DNA of 64,000 nt from Edaphobacter paludis (GCF_039993895.1 NZ_CP121194.1:2914001-2978000); one strand, 5' to 3'. Positions 11,002 to 21,161 are shown, counted from the first letter of the stretch. Made by a program: numbers and translations. Notes: a model not told the origin generated them from the sequence alone.

Positions 11002-12945
11002 TCAAACGCGTTCTCCCATTCCTTTGTGACTGGTGCCGGCTGCAACAGCTTTGCGTCCTTCCACGCCTGCTCCAGTCGCAATTGGCAACCGGAGTGTAAA
11101 CGTTGTTCCCCGTTCCGGAGAACCGGCCTCGGCATTGGACCGCACATCCATCGCACCGCCATGCATCTGCAGGATGCGGTAGGTCGTTGCCAGCCCGATT
11201 CCACTGCCCTTTGCTTTTGTGGTGAAGTACAGTTCAAAGATACGCGGTAACAGCTCCGGAGGAATACCCTCTCCTTCATCTTCTACCTCAACCACCGCAA
11301 AAGAATGGTCGCGGCGTATCGTCACCCGCATCTTACCTCCCGATGGCATCGCCTGCATCCCATTCAGCATCAAGTTCAACAATGCCTGTCGCATCAATTC
11401 CGCATCCACCCGCACCATCAGCGGTCCTGCGGGGGCAGACACTGTAACCTGCACTCCATTCTCTTGCATCTCCGCTGCCGTCAACTCCGTCACCGCACCC
11501 ACGACCTGACGCAGGTCCTGTTCGCGAAGATGCAGTTCCATCGGCCGTGAGAAGTCGGCAAGTGTCTGCACAACCCGGTCCAACCGCTGCATTTCTCCTG
11601 CGAGTATGTCGACATGACGTTGCGCTCCGGCAAGGCCGGGAGAATCGCCAGCCGCGAGCTTGCTCCGCAATAATTCCAGGTGGACCACCATTGCGTTGAT
11701 AGGGTTCTTAACTTCATGGCCAACGCCGGCGGTAAGCCGCCCAATCGCTGCAAGCCTGCGGGCTACCTCCAGTTCCTGACCTAGTTGAAGAGCCGACTCT
11801 GTGTCTCGCAAGGTGAGCAGGGTTCCCATATTGCTGCTACCTCCGAGCCGGTCGTCGATCCTGTCCAGCGAAATCTGTACCTGCCGCCCATCCTCCAGCG
11901 TTACGCCCTCCGCGCTCACCTGGCCGCCACTCGCAAATGCCCGCAGGACTGCTCCACCCAGCGCCGTGTCCGGCTCAAAGATCTCCTCCAGCCGCTTGCC
12001 CACCAGTTCGCTCTCGGGCATATTCAAAAAGTAAGCTACTGCATCCGAAACCATCACCGCTCGATGATCGGGGGTGAACAATAGTACGCCGTCCCGCAGG
12101 GTATCAAGCATCTGGGCCAGGTTCGCTTGCAACGCCGTATACCCCTCTTCGGTACTGCGAATCTGCTGGCCCAGCCGGTCGATGGTCTTCGATACCCTCA
12201 CCACCGCATCGCTTCCAGAGTCCTTCTCCTCTACGTGCGGCACGGCATCGCGGTCGGCAATCGTCAGACTTTCCAGCTTGCGACTGATGGCCTCGATCGG
12301 TTGCAACGCCACATTCGCGAGCAAGCCCGCAGCGATCATCGCTGCCAATGCCGCCAGTAACGCAAAGATGAGAGCGTCCTTCAGCCACGGCTCGTACGAA
12401 GCGCGCACAAATGTCGAACGCACCCCTACATGCACTACAAGGAACGGCTGGCCGTTCCGGATCAGCGATTCCTCGATATCCAGCACGCGGGGCTGGCCGA
12501 AGACCATCTTCATCTGGGAGGCAATACTCCCCGCCTGTACGCTCTGCAGGCTCATCCTGTGGCCTACCGGCTGTTCCAGAGCATCCGGGTCCGTGCTCAC
12601 CAGGATCAGCCCATGCGCGTCCGTCACGCTCACGTCCTGCACCGTTGGCGAGTAGCGGACCACCATATTCATCCCATCCGCCAACGCCTGATTGTTCTGC
12701 AACGCGTCCGTCACCGCAACATGAAGCGCCTCATCGGTCTTGTCCACCGGAGGTTGCGCACGGAGCCCGGTTTCGACTGCCTGCCGCATCATCAGCCATA
12801 CTTCGTGGGCAAGCACGTCGTTCGCGGCCGAGGTCTGATCGATTCTCTGCCGCAGCAGCTCGCTGACAAACAGACCCGACAGCACCAGCACCAGCGCGAA
12901 CGTCAACCCGGTAGCCGACACCACCAGTTTCGTTTTCAGCCGCAT
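11002..12945 (-). CDS. Sensor histidine kinase with periplasmic sensor, HAMP, PAS and ATPase domains
   Basis: A 647-residue inner-membrane kinase, probably partner of the NtrC-type regulator two bases upstream. Order: TM1 (about 7-29), a periplasmic sensor region (30-185), TM2 (190-215), HAMP-like linker (VALQPIEAISRKLESL), PAS domain (about 270-385), HisKA with phosphoacceptor His410 in VGHEVKNP, then HATPase_c with N box LNLMLNGMQAM, G1 DEGEGIPPE, F box FELYFTTKAKGSGIG and G2. This is the NtrB/AtoS style of kinase. The periplasmic sensor has no clear ligand signature. The start ATG 12945 opens directly with TM1. Confidence 0.92.
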   Translation of the reverse strand: MRLKTKLVVSATGLTFALVLVLSGLFVSELLRQRIDQTSAANDVLAHEVWLMMRQAVETGLRAQPPVDKTDEALHVAVTDALQNNQALADGMNMVVRYSPTVQDVSVTDAHGLILVSTDPDALEQPVGHRMSLQSVQAGSIASQMKMVFGQPRVLDIEESLIRNGQPFLVVHVGVRSTFVRASYEPWLKDALIFALLAALAAMIAAGLLANVALQPIEAISRKLESLTIADRDAVPHVEEKDSGSDAVVRVSKTIDRLGQQIRSTEEGYTALQANLAQMLDTLRDGVLLFTPDHRAVMVSDAVAYFLNMPESELVGKRLEEIFEPDTALGGAVLRAFASGGQVSAEGVTLEDGRQVQISLDRIDDRLGGSSNMGTLLTLRDTESALQLGQELEVARRLAAIGRLTAGVGHEVKNPINAMVVHLELLRSKLAAGDSPGLAGAQRHVDILAGEMQRLDRVVQTLADFSRPMELHLREQDLRQVVGAVTELTAAEMQENGVQVTVSAPAGPLMVRVDAELMRQALLNLMLNGMQAMPSGGKMRVTIRRDHSFAVVEVEDEGEGIPPELLPRIFELYFTTKAKGSGIGLATTYRILQMHGGAMDVRSNAEAGSPERGTTFTLRLPIATGAGVEGRKAVAAGTSHKGMGERV

Positions 12946-12947
12946 TC

Positions 12948-14399
12948 CTACTCCGTCACAACAGCAGACGCATTCTGATATTCCTTCAATTTGTTCTGCA
13001 GCGTTTTCGAGCTGATTCCCAGTATCTCAGCCGCCTTCGTCTTGTTATTATGTGTCGACAAAAGCGTCTTTAAGATCAACTGCCGCTCCGCCTCATCCAC
13101 TGTTGTTCCCACCTCAACACGCACGGTATTCTTGTCTTCCAGATACCTCTGCACCTCGCTCGAAGCGGCGCCCTCCGCCTCCGGAGCAACCCTGCTGACC
13201 CGCGTCGGTGGCGGCGCAAACCCGGGTTCTCCAAAGTGTGGCGGCAGGTGCTCGACGCCCAGCATGCCGGAGCCCGCCAGAATCACCGCACGCTCGATCG
13301 TATTGCGCAGCTCGCGAACGTTCCCCGGCCATTGGTACGTCTCCATCCGATTCATCAGCGAATCCTTCAAGCCAGCCACCGTGCAATGATGCCGCTCATT
13401 CATGTCGTCGATCATCTTCTCCGCGATCGCCGAAACATCCATCAAGTGGTCCCGCAGGGGGGGCATATGGATATTGAAGACATTCAGCCGGTAGTAGAGA
13501 TCGCCGCGCAGTTCACCGCTCGCCACCGCCTTCTCCGGATCTTTGTTCGTCGCCGCCACCACGCGAACATCCACCGGCGTCTCGACCTTGCTGCCCAGCC
13601 GCCTCAGCTTTCTGTCTTCTAGCACGCGCAACAACTTCGCCTGCGTGCCCGCCGGCATCTCGCCGATCTCGTCGAGCAGCAGCGTACCTTCTTCGGCCAG
13701 CTCGAAACACCCGGCGCGACGCTCCAGCGCACCTGTAAATGCGCCCTTCTCATGCCCGAAGATCTCACTCTCAATCAGCGTCTCCGGAATCGCGGCGCAG
13801 TTCACGGCGACAAAGGGCTTTAACCGCCTCGAGCTCAGGTCATGCAGTGCCCGCGCCACCAGCTCCTTGCCCGTACCGCTCTCACCGGTCACCAGCACCG
13901 AGACATTAGATGGAGCGACTCGCTCGATCATCGTGAAGATGTCCTTCATCTGCGGCGACGACCCTACCAGCGGCCCCAGCACGCCGGTATCCCGCAACTG
14001 CCGCCGCGTAACTTCAAGCTCTACATCGGCCTCGCGCTGCCGCGTCGCATTATGCAGGATTGTACGCAGACGCACTGGATCGACCGGCTTGGGAATGTAG
14101 TCGTATGCCCCCATGCGCATCGCTTCGACGGCCGACTCAATCGAGCCCTGCGCCGTCAGCATCACCACCGCAATACGTTGCGGTAGCTCGCCGATCCGGC
14201 TCAATAACTCCATGCCGTCCATCCGCGGCATCTTCAGATCGGTCACCACAATCGCCGGAGCCCAATCGACGGCCCGCTCCAGGCCCTCGATACCATCCGC
14301 CGCACACTCCGCCCGGTATCCCCAGCTCTCGATCAACTCCGTCAAGCCGCTCCGTGCGTGAACCTCATCTTCAACAATCAGAACCTTTTCCAAACTCAT
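12948..14399 (-). CDS. Sigma-54-dependent response regulator (NtrC family)
   Basis: A 483-residue transcription activator. The receiver domain (1-115) has phosphoacceptor Asp54 in VVTDLKMPRMDG and the Lys/Pro pair YIPKPVDP. The AAA+ domain has Walker A GESGTGKE (172-179), the sigma-54 contact loop GAFTGA (219-224) and Walker B TLLLDEIGEMP. The C-terminal Fis-type helix-turn-helix includes NKTKAAEILGISSKTLQNKL. So it drives RNA polymerase with sigma-54 when phosphorylated, presumably by the kinase encoded 2 bp downstream. I found no convincing -24/-12 promoter nearby, so targets are unknown. The 253 bp upstream of its start hold no gene. Confidence 0.95.
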   Translation of the reverse strand: MSLEKVLIVEDEVHARSGLTELIESWGYRAECAADGIEGLERAVDWAPAIVVTDLKMPRMDGMELLSRIGELPQRIAVVMLTAQGSIESAVEAMRMGAYDYIPKPVDPVRLRTILHNATRQREADVELEVTRRQLRDTGVLGPLVGSSPQMKDIFTMIERVAPSNVSVLVTGESGTGKELVARALHDLSSRRLKPFVAVNCAAIPETLIESEIFGHEKGAFTGALERRAGCFELAEEGTLLLDEIGEMPAGTQAKLLRVLEDRKLRRLGSKVETPVDVRVVAATNKDPEKAVASGELRGDLYYRLNVFNIHMPPLRDHLMDVSAIAEKMIDDMNERHHCTVAGLKDSLMNRMETYQWPGNVRELRNTIERAVILAGSGMLGVEHLPPHFGEPGFAPPPTRVSRVAPEAEGAASSEVQRYLEDKNTVRVEVGTTVDEAERQLILKTLLSTHNNKTKAAEILGISSKTLQNKLKEYQNASAVVTE

Positions 14400-14652
14400 A
14401 CCGCCCTTTCAAACTCTGCATCGATGCTTCGTTGGATGCACACCCATCTTCCAGTGTATCTATTTCCCGCCCATCGAATCACCAGGTCCATTGCCTCAAA
14501 AGAGCGAGCCATCACGATAAAACGTTAAACCTGCAAAAAGTTACCAAAGATTTATAACCGTTCCGCCGGCACTGCGGAAGGGAAGATTCGTGGAGTCCCC
14601 CAAAAAACGGTCCCGGGAGCCGCGGCTTCTTCGGTTTGAACGGCGAATGCCT

Positions 14653-17103
14653 CTAGCTGCCCGGATACAAAATTCTATACATTTCCCGGTTGCGCAGGAT
14701 CGCCTGAACGTACTCACGCGTCTCCGAATAGGGGATCGACTCGACAAACTCAGGAATGTCTTTGTAATCGTTGCTCGACATCCATCGCCGTACCGGACTG
14801 TCACCCGCGTTATAGGCCGCCAGAGCATACTCTTTTTGGCCGCCAAACCGGTCCAGCACCTGCTTTAAATTTATAGTTCCGAGTTCGAGATTCACCTTCG
14901 CGTTCAGCAAGTCGTTTGTCTTGAAATGCTTGATCTTCTGCTTCTTCGCGATTGATTTGCCGACCGAAGGAATCAGTTGCATCAAGCCATACGCATTCGC
15001 ACGGCTCACCGCACCCGCATTGAACTCCGACTCCTGGCGAATCAACGATGCTACAAAGTAGGGATCGAGTCCGTTCTTCTTCGATTCGGCCACAACATCC
15101 GGCCAGTAAGGCTGTGGGAACAGCAGATGCCAGTAAAGCGCCGGCACCTGGTCCACCGGCAGCGAATAGAACGATATGCCGCAGTGCTTCATCGACTGTA
15201 CCGAGCGCGTGTACTCGCCATAGGAGGCATAAATCTCCGCCTCCGCCAGCGCTCCCCACTCGCTCGACGTCTCGCTCGCCTGAATCTCCGGCCCGATGTA
15301 CTCGTTCAGAGCTGCATTGGCCAGCAACCGCGCCTTGATCAGATGTGGTTCATTCTCCGGCAGTTCGCCGGTCAGATCAGGAACTTCTAGCTGCGGCACG
15401 GCGCTCAATACGGGCGAGGGCGCCACGGGCGTCTGCGTCCCCAATACCTTCAGCCGCTCTCTCGCCAGGTTCGCATAATAGAAGTTGGTGTAAGTCGTAG
15501 ACAGCACGCGGTAATAGTTCACCGCCTGGGAAAAGTTGTGCTCCTCATCCTCGTAGATGCGAGCCCGCCAATAAAGCGCAGACGACACCTCGACGCCCGA
15601 CGGATACATCTGAATCTGCTCGTCCATCAGCCGCGCCGCCTCGGCATAGTTGCGCAGTCTGTAGTTCATCCAGGCCGCGCGCCAGTGAGCCGAAGGAGCA
15701 TACAGGCTGTTGGGAAACATCTTTACCAGCATCGAGTAGTGATAAGTGGCCTGCTTCTCGTTGTGCTTCAGCAGATACATGTTGCCGCCCGAATACAGGG
15801 CTTCCTCCAGCCACCGGCTCTGGGGAAAGCGCTGAATCATCTGAGCAATCAAGGCGTCATGTCCGGCCTCGTCGTCCTCGTCGCGCGATAGCTCAGCCAG
15901 CATATAGAGCTTGAGGGCAGCGCTATCGCCAGTAGTCTCCGGCAGCGCCTCCACCTGCTTGCGGCTGATGTGCTTCAGCTTCAAATCGCAGACCGCCGAA
16001 TAGAGCTTCAGCACATCGAGATCGGTGGCACTCAGGCCATCGCTGTCCTTTGCAATTGCATGGTATTCCTCGCTCGCCGCCGAATACTGCTTCGCGTTGA
16101 AGAGCTGGTCGGCATGGATCTTGCGCTCTGCCACGGTGAGAGGGACGCCCATCGTCTGCAACTGCGCACGGGACTGCCCCGCCTCAAAGCTCAAAGGCTC
16201 CTTCAGATAGATACTGCGAAAGATAGCGGCAGCGCGGGCGGTGTCGCCTGACATCTGGTAGGCCCGTCCCAATGCGTAGCGAAAGCCCACATGCGATGCC
16301 TGCTGCGTCTCCTGCAGCGGCAGCAACACCTTCAGCGCGGCCTGTGGATTGGCCTGCTGCAGATAGGCGTCGGCAAGCATTACAGGAGCGTCCGCGTTGA
16401 AGATGCTTCCGGGATGCTGTTCCGCAAAGTTGTCTAGCAGCGCATACGCGTCTGCGCCGCGACCGGCCTGCAACGAGGCTTGCGCTCCCAGATAGTCGGC
16501 ATAATCATCCAGCGCCTTTCCTGCCCGGCTAGCCTGACGAAAAGCGTTGGCCGCATCGTCATACTTATGATCCAGCATGTAGGCATGACCCAGCGCGAGA
16601 TACGCCGCAGCCGCTCCCTCCCCCGGATGCGACCGGGCATAGCTTTCGACGCCGCTATACGCCGCAGCCGACCGGGTCGCCGTCAACTGCTGCGCCATTG
16701 GCCGCAATTGCTCGGTCGCATGAAATGCGCTGGTCAGCTTGATGCTCCGCGCCGTTGCCTTGGGGGCAGCATGATGCTTCCTGTGTGCGGCAATCCTCCT
16801 GCTCTTTGCGCTTCGAGTAGAGACAGAGGCCCGAGTCTTTCGAGTTGTTTTCTTGGAGGTCTTGTTCCCCTTGACGGTGCCGCGCTTTTTGGCGGCTGAA
16901 GTCTTCGCCTGAGCAGACGACCCTTTTTTAGCAGTTTTTGCGACTTTCGAATGGGAATGGGAGTGTCCGGCTGATTTCGCCGTCTGCGCGACCGCGCCGT
17001 TACCCAGAACAACCATCATTCCGACCAGCAGAAATCGAACCAAAACCGCCATAAAAACTCTGGGACCCTTACTCACTATCAACTCACTCTTTTTCCCGAC
17101 CAC
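14653..17103 (-). CDS. Soluble lytic murein transglycosylase (Slt-like) with TPR repeats
   Basis: An 816-residue envelope enzyme that cleaves peptidoglycan with formation of 1,6-anhydromuramic acid. The C-terminal GEWL-fold SLT domain spans about 680-800, with catalytic Glu691 in LIRQESEFNAGAVSRANAYG, then GLMQL and ALAAYNAGDSPVRRW. Residues about 140-590 are helical TPR-like repeats (ALGHAYMLDHKYDDAANAF and others) forming the superhelical ring seen in Slt70. A signal segment ends near GNGAVAQ. Directly after it is an unusual stretch (about 42-120) very rich in Lys, Arg, His, Ser and Thr. GTG 17103 is the longest start; ATG 17052 (MAVLVRFLLVG) gives a more standard signal peptide. Confidence 0.9.
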   Translation of the reverse strand: MVGKKSELIVSKGPRVFMAVLVRFLLVGMMVVLGNGAVAQTAKSAGHSHSHSKVAKTAKKGSSAQAKTSAAKKRGTVKGNKTSKKTTRKTRASVSTRSAKSRRIAAHRKHHAAPKATARSIKLTSAFHATEQLRPMAQQLTATRSAAAYSGVESYARSHPGEGAAAAYLALGHAYMLDHKYDDAANAFRQASRAGKALDDYADYLGAQASLQAGRGADAYALLDNFAEQHPGSIFNADAPVMLADAYLQQANPQAALKVLLPLQETQQASHVGFRYALGRAYQMSGDTARAAAIFRSIYLKEPLSFEAGQSRAQLQTMGVPLTVAERKIHADQLFNAKQYSAASEEYHAIAKDSDGLSATDLDVLKLYSAVCDLKLKHISRKQVEALPETTGDSAALKLYMLAELSRDEDDEAGHDALIAQMIQRFPQSRWLEEALYSGGNMYLLKHNEKQATYHYSMLVKMFPNSLYAPSAHWRAAWMNYRLRNYAEAARLMDEQIQMYPSGVEVSSALYWRARIYEDEEHNFSQAVNYYRVLSTTYTNFYYANLARERLKVLGTQTPVAPSPVLSAVPQLEVPDLTGELPENEPHLIKARLLANAALNEYIGPEIQASETSSEWGALAEAEIYASYGEYTRSVQSMKHCGISFYSLPVDQVPALYWHLLFPQPYWPDVVAESKKNGLDPYFVASLIRQESEFNAGAVSRANAYGLMQLIPSVGKSIAKKQKIKHFKTNDLLNAKVNLELGTINLKQVLDRFGGQKEYALAAYNAGDSPVRRWMSSNDYKDIPEFVESIPYSETREYVQAILRNREMYRILYPGS

Positions 17104-17198
17104 ATATCTACTCTAAGCTGCGGACGCCACGCTGGTATCGCAGGAGTCCCGGGCAGAACCAGAACAGGTACCGCAAAGCCCGATCATAGAGGCCAACT

Positions 17199-19106
17199 TC
17201 ATACTCCTTGCGCGCCGCCTGCCCTTGGCAGACCAGACGCTTTGGACGTTGCCGGTATAGAAGACGCTGCCACGCCCATGGCTACTGTCTTCAGAATCTT
17301 GCCGCCCTCCTGAATGACATAAAGATGATTGGCTGCGAGGTCCGTCAGTTTATCCTGCACGCCGGACGGCCACCTGATCTCCACCGAATCGGCTTTCACC
17401 GCGTGATCCAAGCCAAAGTGAATGCGCAGGTCATTTTGCGAATAGTAGCTTCCGCCGCTTCGCACCTCGTCAATCTGAACGAAAGGCTTCCCGGTGTTCG
17501 GTATCGCAGTAGTTACGCTGATCTTCGCGCCAATGCCGGCGCGGTTGGACTTTATCCCCACGGTACGGATCTTGATCCAGTTCCGTCCCGTGGTCGAATC
17601 GCAGCGAAGCAGTTGCGGCAGGCTGTTGACGCAGTTGACGACCACATCGACGTCACCATCGTTGTCATAGTCTCCAAAGGCGCAGCCGCGCGCTGGTGCG
17701 GCCTCGGTGATGCCTGGGCCACCCTGCTCCGTCACCTCTTCAAACTGCCCATTGCGCAGATTGCGATAAAGATACTTGTGCTGCGCGTAAGGGGCGTCGA
17801 TGCTGGTGCCATCCACCTCTGGGTAGACGTGCCCGTTGCAGACCAGAATATCCAGCCAGCCATCGTTGTCCATGTCGAAGAAGCCAACCCCCCAGCCGAG
17901 TAGTCGAGTATTGACTCCAAGGCCAGCGAGGTAGGTACGATCATCGAAGCTGCCATCGCCAAGGTTGGCGTAGAGTGAATCCGTGTCGCCGGCGAAGTTG
18001 GTTTTGACCAGATCGAATCTGCCGTCGCGATTGTAGTCACCCACGGACACGCCCATCCCCGCCTGCGGCTTCCCATCAGGTGAGTATGCGACGCCGGACT
18101 CGATCGCCACATCCTTGAACGTCCCGTCCTTTTGATTCTGATAGAGAGTCGCCGCAGTAGAGTCATTGGCGACGTAGATATCCGGCCAGCCATCGTCGTC
18201 GAAATCGGAGACCGCCACCGAGAGCCCATAGGTGCCAACCGTCTCCCACATCCCGCTCTTCTGCGAGACGTCGGTGAAGGTGCCATCGCCGTTGTTGTGA
18301 TAAAGGATGTTCTTGCCGCCCTGCAAACCGGGTGGCCCGCAGGCCACTTGAATCCCTTTATACTGGCAACCCGCGGCCTCTGGAAGCGGGGCTGTCTTGA
18401 TGTCGAAGTCGATGTAGTTGGCGACAAACAGATCGAGATGCCCGTCGCGGTCGTAATCGAGAAATGCGCAGCCGGAGTTCCATCGGGTCTTCGACTGCCG
18501 CAGTCCAGCTTTCTCCGTCACGTCAGTAAAAGTGCCATCGCCGTTATTGCGGTACAGCACGTTCTGCCCGTAGTAACTCACGAACAGATCGTCCCAGCCG
18601 TCGTTGTTATAGTCGCCAACGCAACATCCCTGGCCCCATCCTGTCCGTGCTACGCCGGCCTTTATGCTCACGTCGGTAAAGGTGCCATCGCGATTGTTCT
18701 TGAACAGGCGGGAGACTGGTTCCTGTCCTTTGGGGAATCCCTCCAGCCGCGTGCCGTTGACGAGAAAGATATCGAGCCAGTCATCGTGATCGTAGTCGTA
18801 GAAGGCCACACCGCAGCCCGTCGTCTCAATGAGATATCGGTTCTTGTGTTCTCCCCCATAGATTGTCTTTGCATTCAGCCCTGACTGTCGCGCCACGTCG
18901 ACAAAGCTCACGCCGAGGGGTGTGCCGGTCACGGGCGAAGGAAGCCGCGTGGGCGCGGGTTGCGGTTTGGCATCATAGGTAGGCCGCGATCCCATCTGAG
19001 GCATGCCTTGAGCAATTGGAGCTGCCAGGGCGAGAACGTCATCCAGCGAGAGAACCAGCGCAGTAGAGGACAGCGACGTGAGAAAACTGCGACGAGACCA
19101 ACTCAA
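17199..19106 (-). CDS. CRTAC1/ASPIC-UnbV family beta-propeller protein, Tat-exported
   Basis: A 635-residue secreted protein. The N-terminus SRRSFLTSL is a Tat-like twin-arginine signal followed by a hydrophobic run. Residues about 65-530 carry many FG-GAP/VCBS repeats with calcium loops of the form DYNNDGWDD, DYDHDDWLD, DFDDDGWPD and DMDNDGWLD, predicted to fold as a beta propeller. The C-terminal ASPIC/UnbV domain ends VEIRWPSGVQDKL. TTG 19106 is chosen because GGGGAG lies 8 nt upstream and it gives the signal. Such proteins are frequent next to TPR genes and TonB receptors in Acidobacteria; the biochemical role is not established. It lies 125 bp downstream of the TPR gene on the same strand. 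Confidence 0.88.
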   Translation of the reverse strand: MSWSRRSFLTSLSSTALVLSLDDVLALAAPIAQGMPQMGSRPTYDAKPQPAPTRLPSPVTGTPLGVSFVDVARQSGLNAKTIYGGEHKNRYLIETTGCGVAFYDYDHDDWLDIFLVNGTRLEGFPKGQEPVSRLFKNNRDGTFTDVSIKAGVARTGWGQGCCVGDYNNDGWDDLFVSYYGQNVLYRNNGDGTFTDVTEKAGLRQSKTRWNSGCAFLDYDRDGHLDLFVANYIDFDIKTAPLPEAAGCQYKGIQVACGPPGLQGGKNILYHNNGDGTFTDVSQKSGMWETVGTYGLSVAVSDFDDDGWPDIYVANDSTAATLYQNQKDGTFKDVAIESGVAYSPDGKPQAGMGVSVGDYNRDGRFDLVKTNFAGDTDSLYANLGDGSFDDRTYLAGLGVNTRLLGWGVGFFDMDNDGWLDILVCNGHVYPEVDGTSIDAPYAQHKYLYRNLRNGQFEEVTEQGGPGITEAAPARGCAFGDYDNDGDVDVVVNCVNSLPQLLRCDSTTGRNWIKIRTVGIKSNRAGIGAKISVTTAIPNTGKPFVQIDEVRSGGSYYSQNDLRIHFGLDHAVKADSVEIRWPSGVQDKLTDLAANHLYVIQEGGKILKTVAMGVAASSIPATSKASGLPRAGGAQGV

Positions 19107-19231
19107 AAGAACACTCCCCTATATTGCTTGTGAATGATCGCGCTGACATTCAAAAGCTCTCTGCCTGCCATCCTAATTTATCTGTCAAAACTTCGACGGG
19201 CCACGATGAGTACAGCCAATTGATGCGGCCT

Positions 19232-21052
19232 CTACGGCTGAGACGGCGCAGCATTGACTGGTGCTTGGGGAACCAGAGCAAGCTGTTGGGCCTTCTGCCG
19301 TTCGAGCGCAGCGGCTGCGCTTTGTCCCTGCCGTTCGAGTGCATCCGCCAGCGCGGAATGGGCCTCCGCATACTTTGGATCTGCATCGACCGCCGATTGC
19401 AACTGTGCCACCGCCTCGGCTACCTGCCCCTTTTTGAGAAGTGCGCGGCCTGAATCCAAAGCGAAGTTTGCGCGCTGACGGCTGACCGCAATACGGCTGA
19501 GATCGGCTGCCTTCTTGCGCTCGGCCAATGCGCCCGCGTGATCGCCCTGCTGGCTGAGAATTGCGGCAAGACTGATGTGCGGGCTCGGCTGATTCGGCAT
19601 TAGCTCCATGGCCCGCCGCAGTGCAGTTGTTGCCTTCTCTAACTGACTCGTCTCCTTGTAGACATTGCCGAGGATCGCCCATGCCTCCCCGTTATCCGGA
19701 CGTAATACAGTCGCTCTCTCCAGTTCAACCTGCGCATCGGCAAATCGCCCAAGTTGCATGTAGAGCACGCCCAGCGTGTAAGGAGGATCGGACAGCTGTG
19801 GGTCGAGCTCTTCGGCCTGCTTGAACTCAGGGACCGCTGCGGAAGTATCATCCTTCAGCTTGAACGCCAGCCCGAGGTCGTAGTGAAGCTGCGAGTTGTT
19901 TGGTTCCAGGGCAAGTCCCGCGCGAAACTGCTCGATCGCATGGTTCAGATCACTCTGCTGCAGGTAGGCGACACCAAGGTCTTCGTGCAGCGTCGCACTC
20001 TTCGCATTTAGCGCAAGAGCGCGGTTGTAAATGGGAATCGCGCTCTTTGCATCGCCCGTCTGAACCAGGGCGAGGCCAAAGTTTGTCAGCGCCGCAAAAT
20101 CTTTTGGCCGCGCAATCGTCACCTGCTCGAAGAGCGGCAGAGCTTCGTGGGCGTGCTCGCTAGCCTGCAAGGTGAGCGCAATTTCATATTTAGTATCGAT
20201 CGATGCTGGATCAAGCGCCAGCGTTCTATTCAATACAGCAAGGGCCGCTTCGTCCTGATTGTCCGCACGAAGGGCGCGCCCAAGCTGTAGAGCGTATGCA
20301 ACATTCGCTTTATCAAGATCGTTCGCCTGCGCAAGCTCCGTGACCGCTGCGGCAGGCTGGTTTCGGTTCAGGTAAACGGAGCCAAGGTGAAAGTGCGCGC
20401 TCGCCAATGAAGCATCGAGCGAGGTGGCATGCTGAAACTCCGCAGTTGCCTCATCGTAGCGCTTCTGCTGTGCGAGCAATGCACCAAGGGCATCGTGCAG
20501 TACAGCGCTGTCAGGCGAGGTTTTGAGTGCGGTCTCCAACTGCCCGAACGCCTCTGCCGACGCCCCCGTCGCAGTCAGCGCGGCGGCATAAGCAATTGCA
20601 GCCTGAGAGTTCAGCGGTTCGGCATTTTCCTGGCCGAGAAGCCGAAACGTCTTCACCGCTCTCACAGAATCGTGCAGTTGGGAGTAAGCAATCGCGAGGT
20701 TGAGCGTGATACCCGCATCACGCGGATTGATCTTGTGGGCTTTATCGAGCTCCGCGACTGCGGCTTGAGCGTGCCCCTCTGCGAGCAGTACCGTCCCGAA
20801 TGCACTATGCCCGGCAGCGACATCCGGGGCAAGCAGCACTACTCTTGCAAACTGCACATGTGCTGTGCGCAGATCGTTCTTAAGATACGCGGCTGATCCG
20901 GCGCGAAAGGCTTCATCAGCATCCTTCAGCCTCATGGTGGCCGAAGAAGTTGGACGCGCAGGAGGAAGGGTGGAAGTCTGCGCCCAGACCAGTGGCTGCA
21001 TGGTCGCGATGACGCTATAGAAAAACAACGAGCCTGTTCGAGAAAATAGCAT
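19232..21052 (-). CDS. Exported TPR repeat protein
   Basis: A roughly 606-residue protein made almost wholly of tetratricopeptide repeats, about fourteen units of 34 residues with the usual W/L-G-Y-A-F-A-P pattern (for example AIYNRALALNAKSATLHEDLGVAYLQ split over neighbouring helices). MLFSRTGSLFFYSVIATMQP-LVWAQ forms a signal peptide, so ATG 21052 is preferred to the longer frame that would overlap the GH13 terminator. It sits between the CRTAC1 and GH13 genes on the same strand, although the strong terminator at 21099-21141 separates it from the GH13 gene. Probably a periplasmic scaffold; partner unknown. Confidence 0.85.
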   Translation of the reverse strand: MLFSRTGSLFFYSVIATMQPLVWAQTSTLPPARPTSSATMRLKDADEAFRAGSAAYLKNDLRTAHVQFARVVLLAPDVAAGHSAFGTVLLAEGHAQAAVAELDKAHKINPRDAGITLNLAIAYSQLHDSVRAVKTFRLLGQENAEPLNSQAAIAYAAALTATGASAEAFGQLETALKTSPDSAVLHDALGALLAQQKRYDEATAEFQHATSLDASLASAHFHLGSVYLNRNQPAAAVTELAQANDLDKANVAYALQLGRALRADNQDEAALAVLNRTLALDPASIDTKYEIALTLQASEHAHEALPLFEQVTIARPKDFAALTNFGLALVQTGDAKSAIPIYNRALALNAKSATLHEDLGVAYLQQSDLNHAIEQFRAGLALEPNNSQLHYDLGLAFKLKDDTSAAVPEFKQAEELDPQLSDPPYTLGVLYMQLGRFADAQVELERATVLRPDNGEAWAILGNVYKETSQLEKATTALRRAMELMPNQPSPHISLAAILSQQGDHAGALAERKKAADLSRIAVSRQRANFALDSGRALLKKGQVAEAVAQLQSAVDADPKYAEAHSALADALERQGQSAAAALERQKAQQLALVPQAPVNAAPSQP

Positions 21053-21098
21053 CCAGCGTGATTGTAACCACGCAGGAGTTGCGCGGTCTTTTGGCTTG

Positions 21099-21141
21099 AA
21101 AAAGGCGCCTGAGGAAAGTTGCAAAACCGTCCTCAGGCGCC
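21099..21141 (-). terminator. Strong rho-independent terminator after the GH13 gene
   Basis: On the minus strand a perfect 12-bp GC-rich stem (21130-21141 with 21104-21115) and a 14-nt loop are followed by five Us (21099-21103). It begins about 20 bp after the GH13 stop and should end that transcript before the TPR gene. Confidence 0.85.
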
Positions 21142-21161
21142 CGGGTTGAAAGATGCCACCA

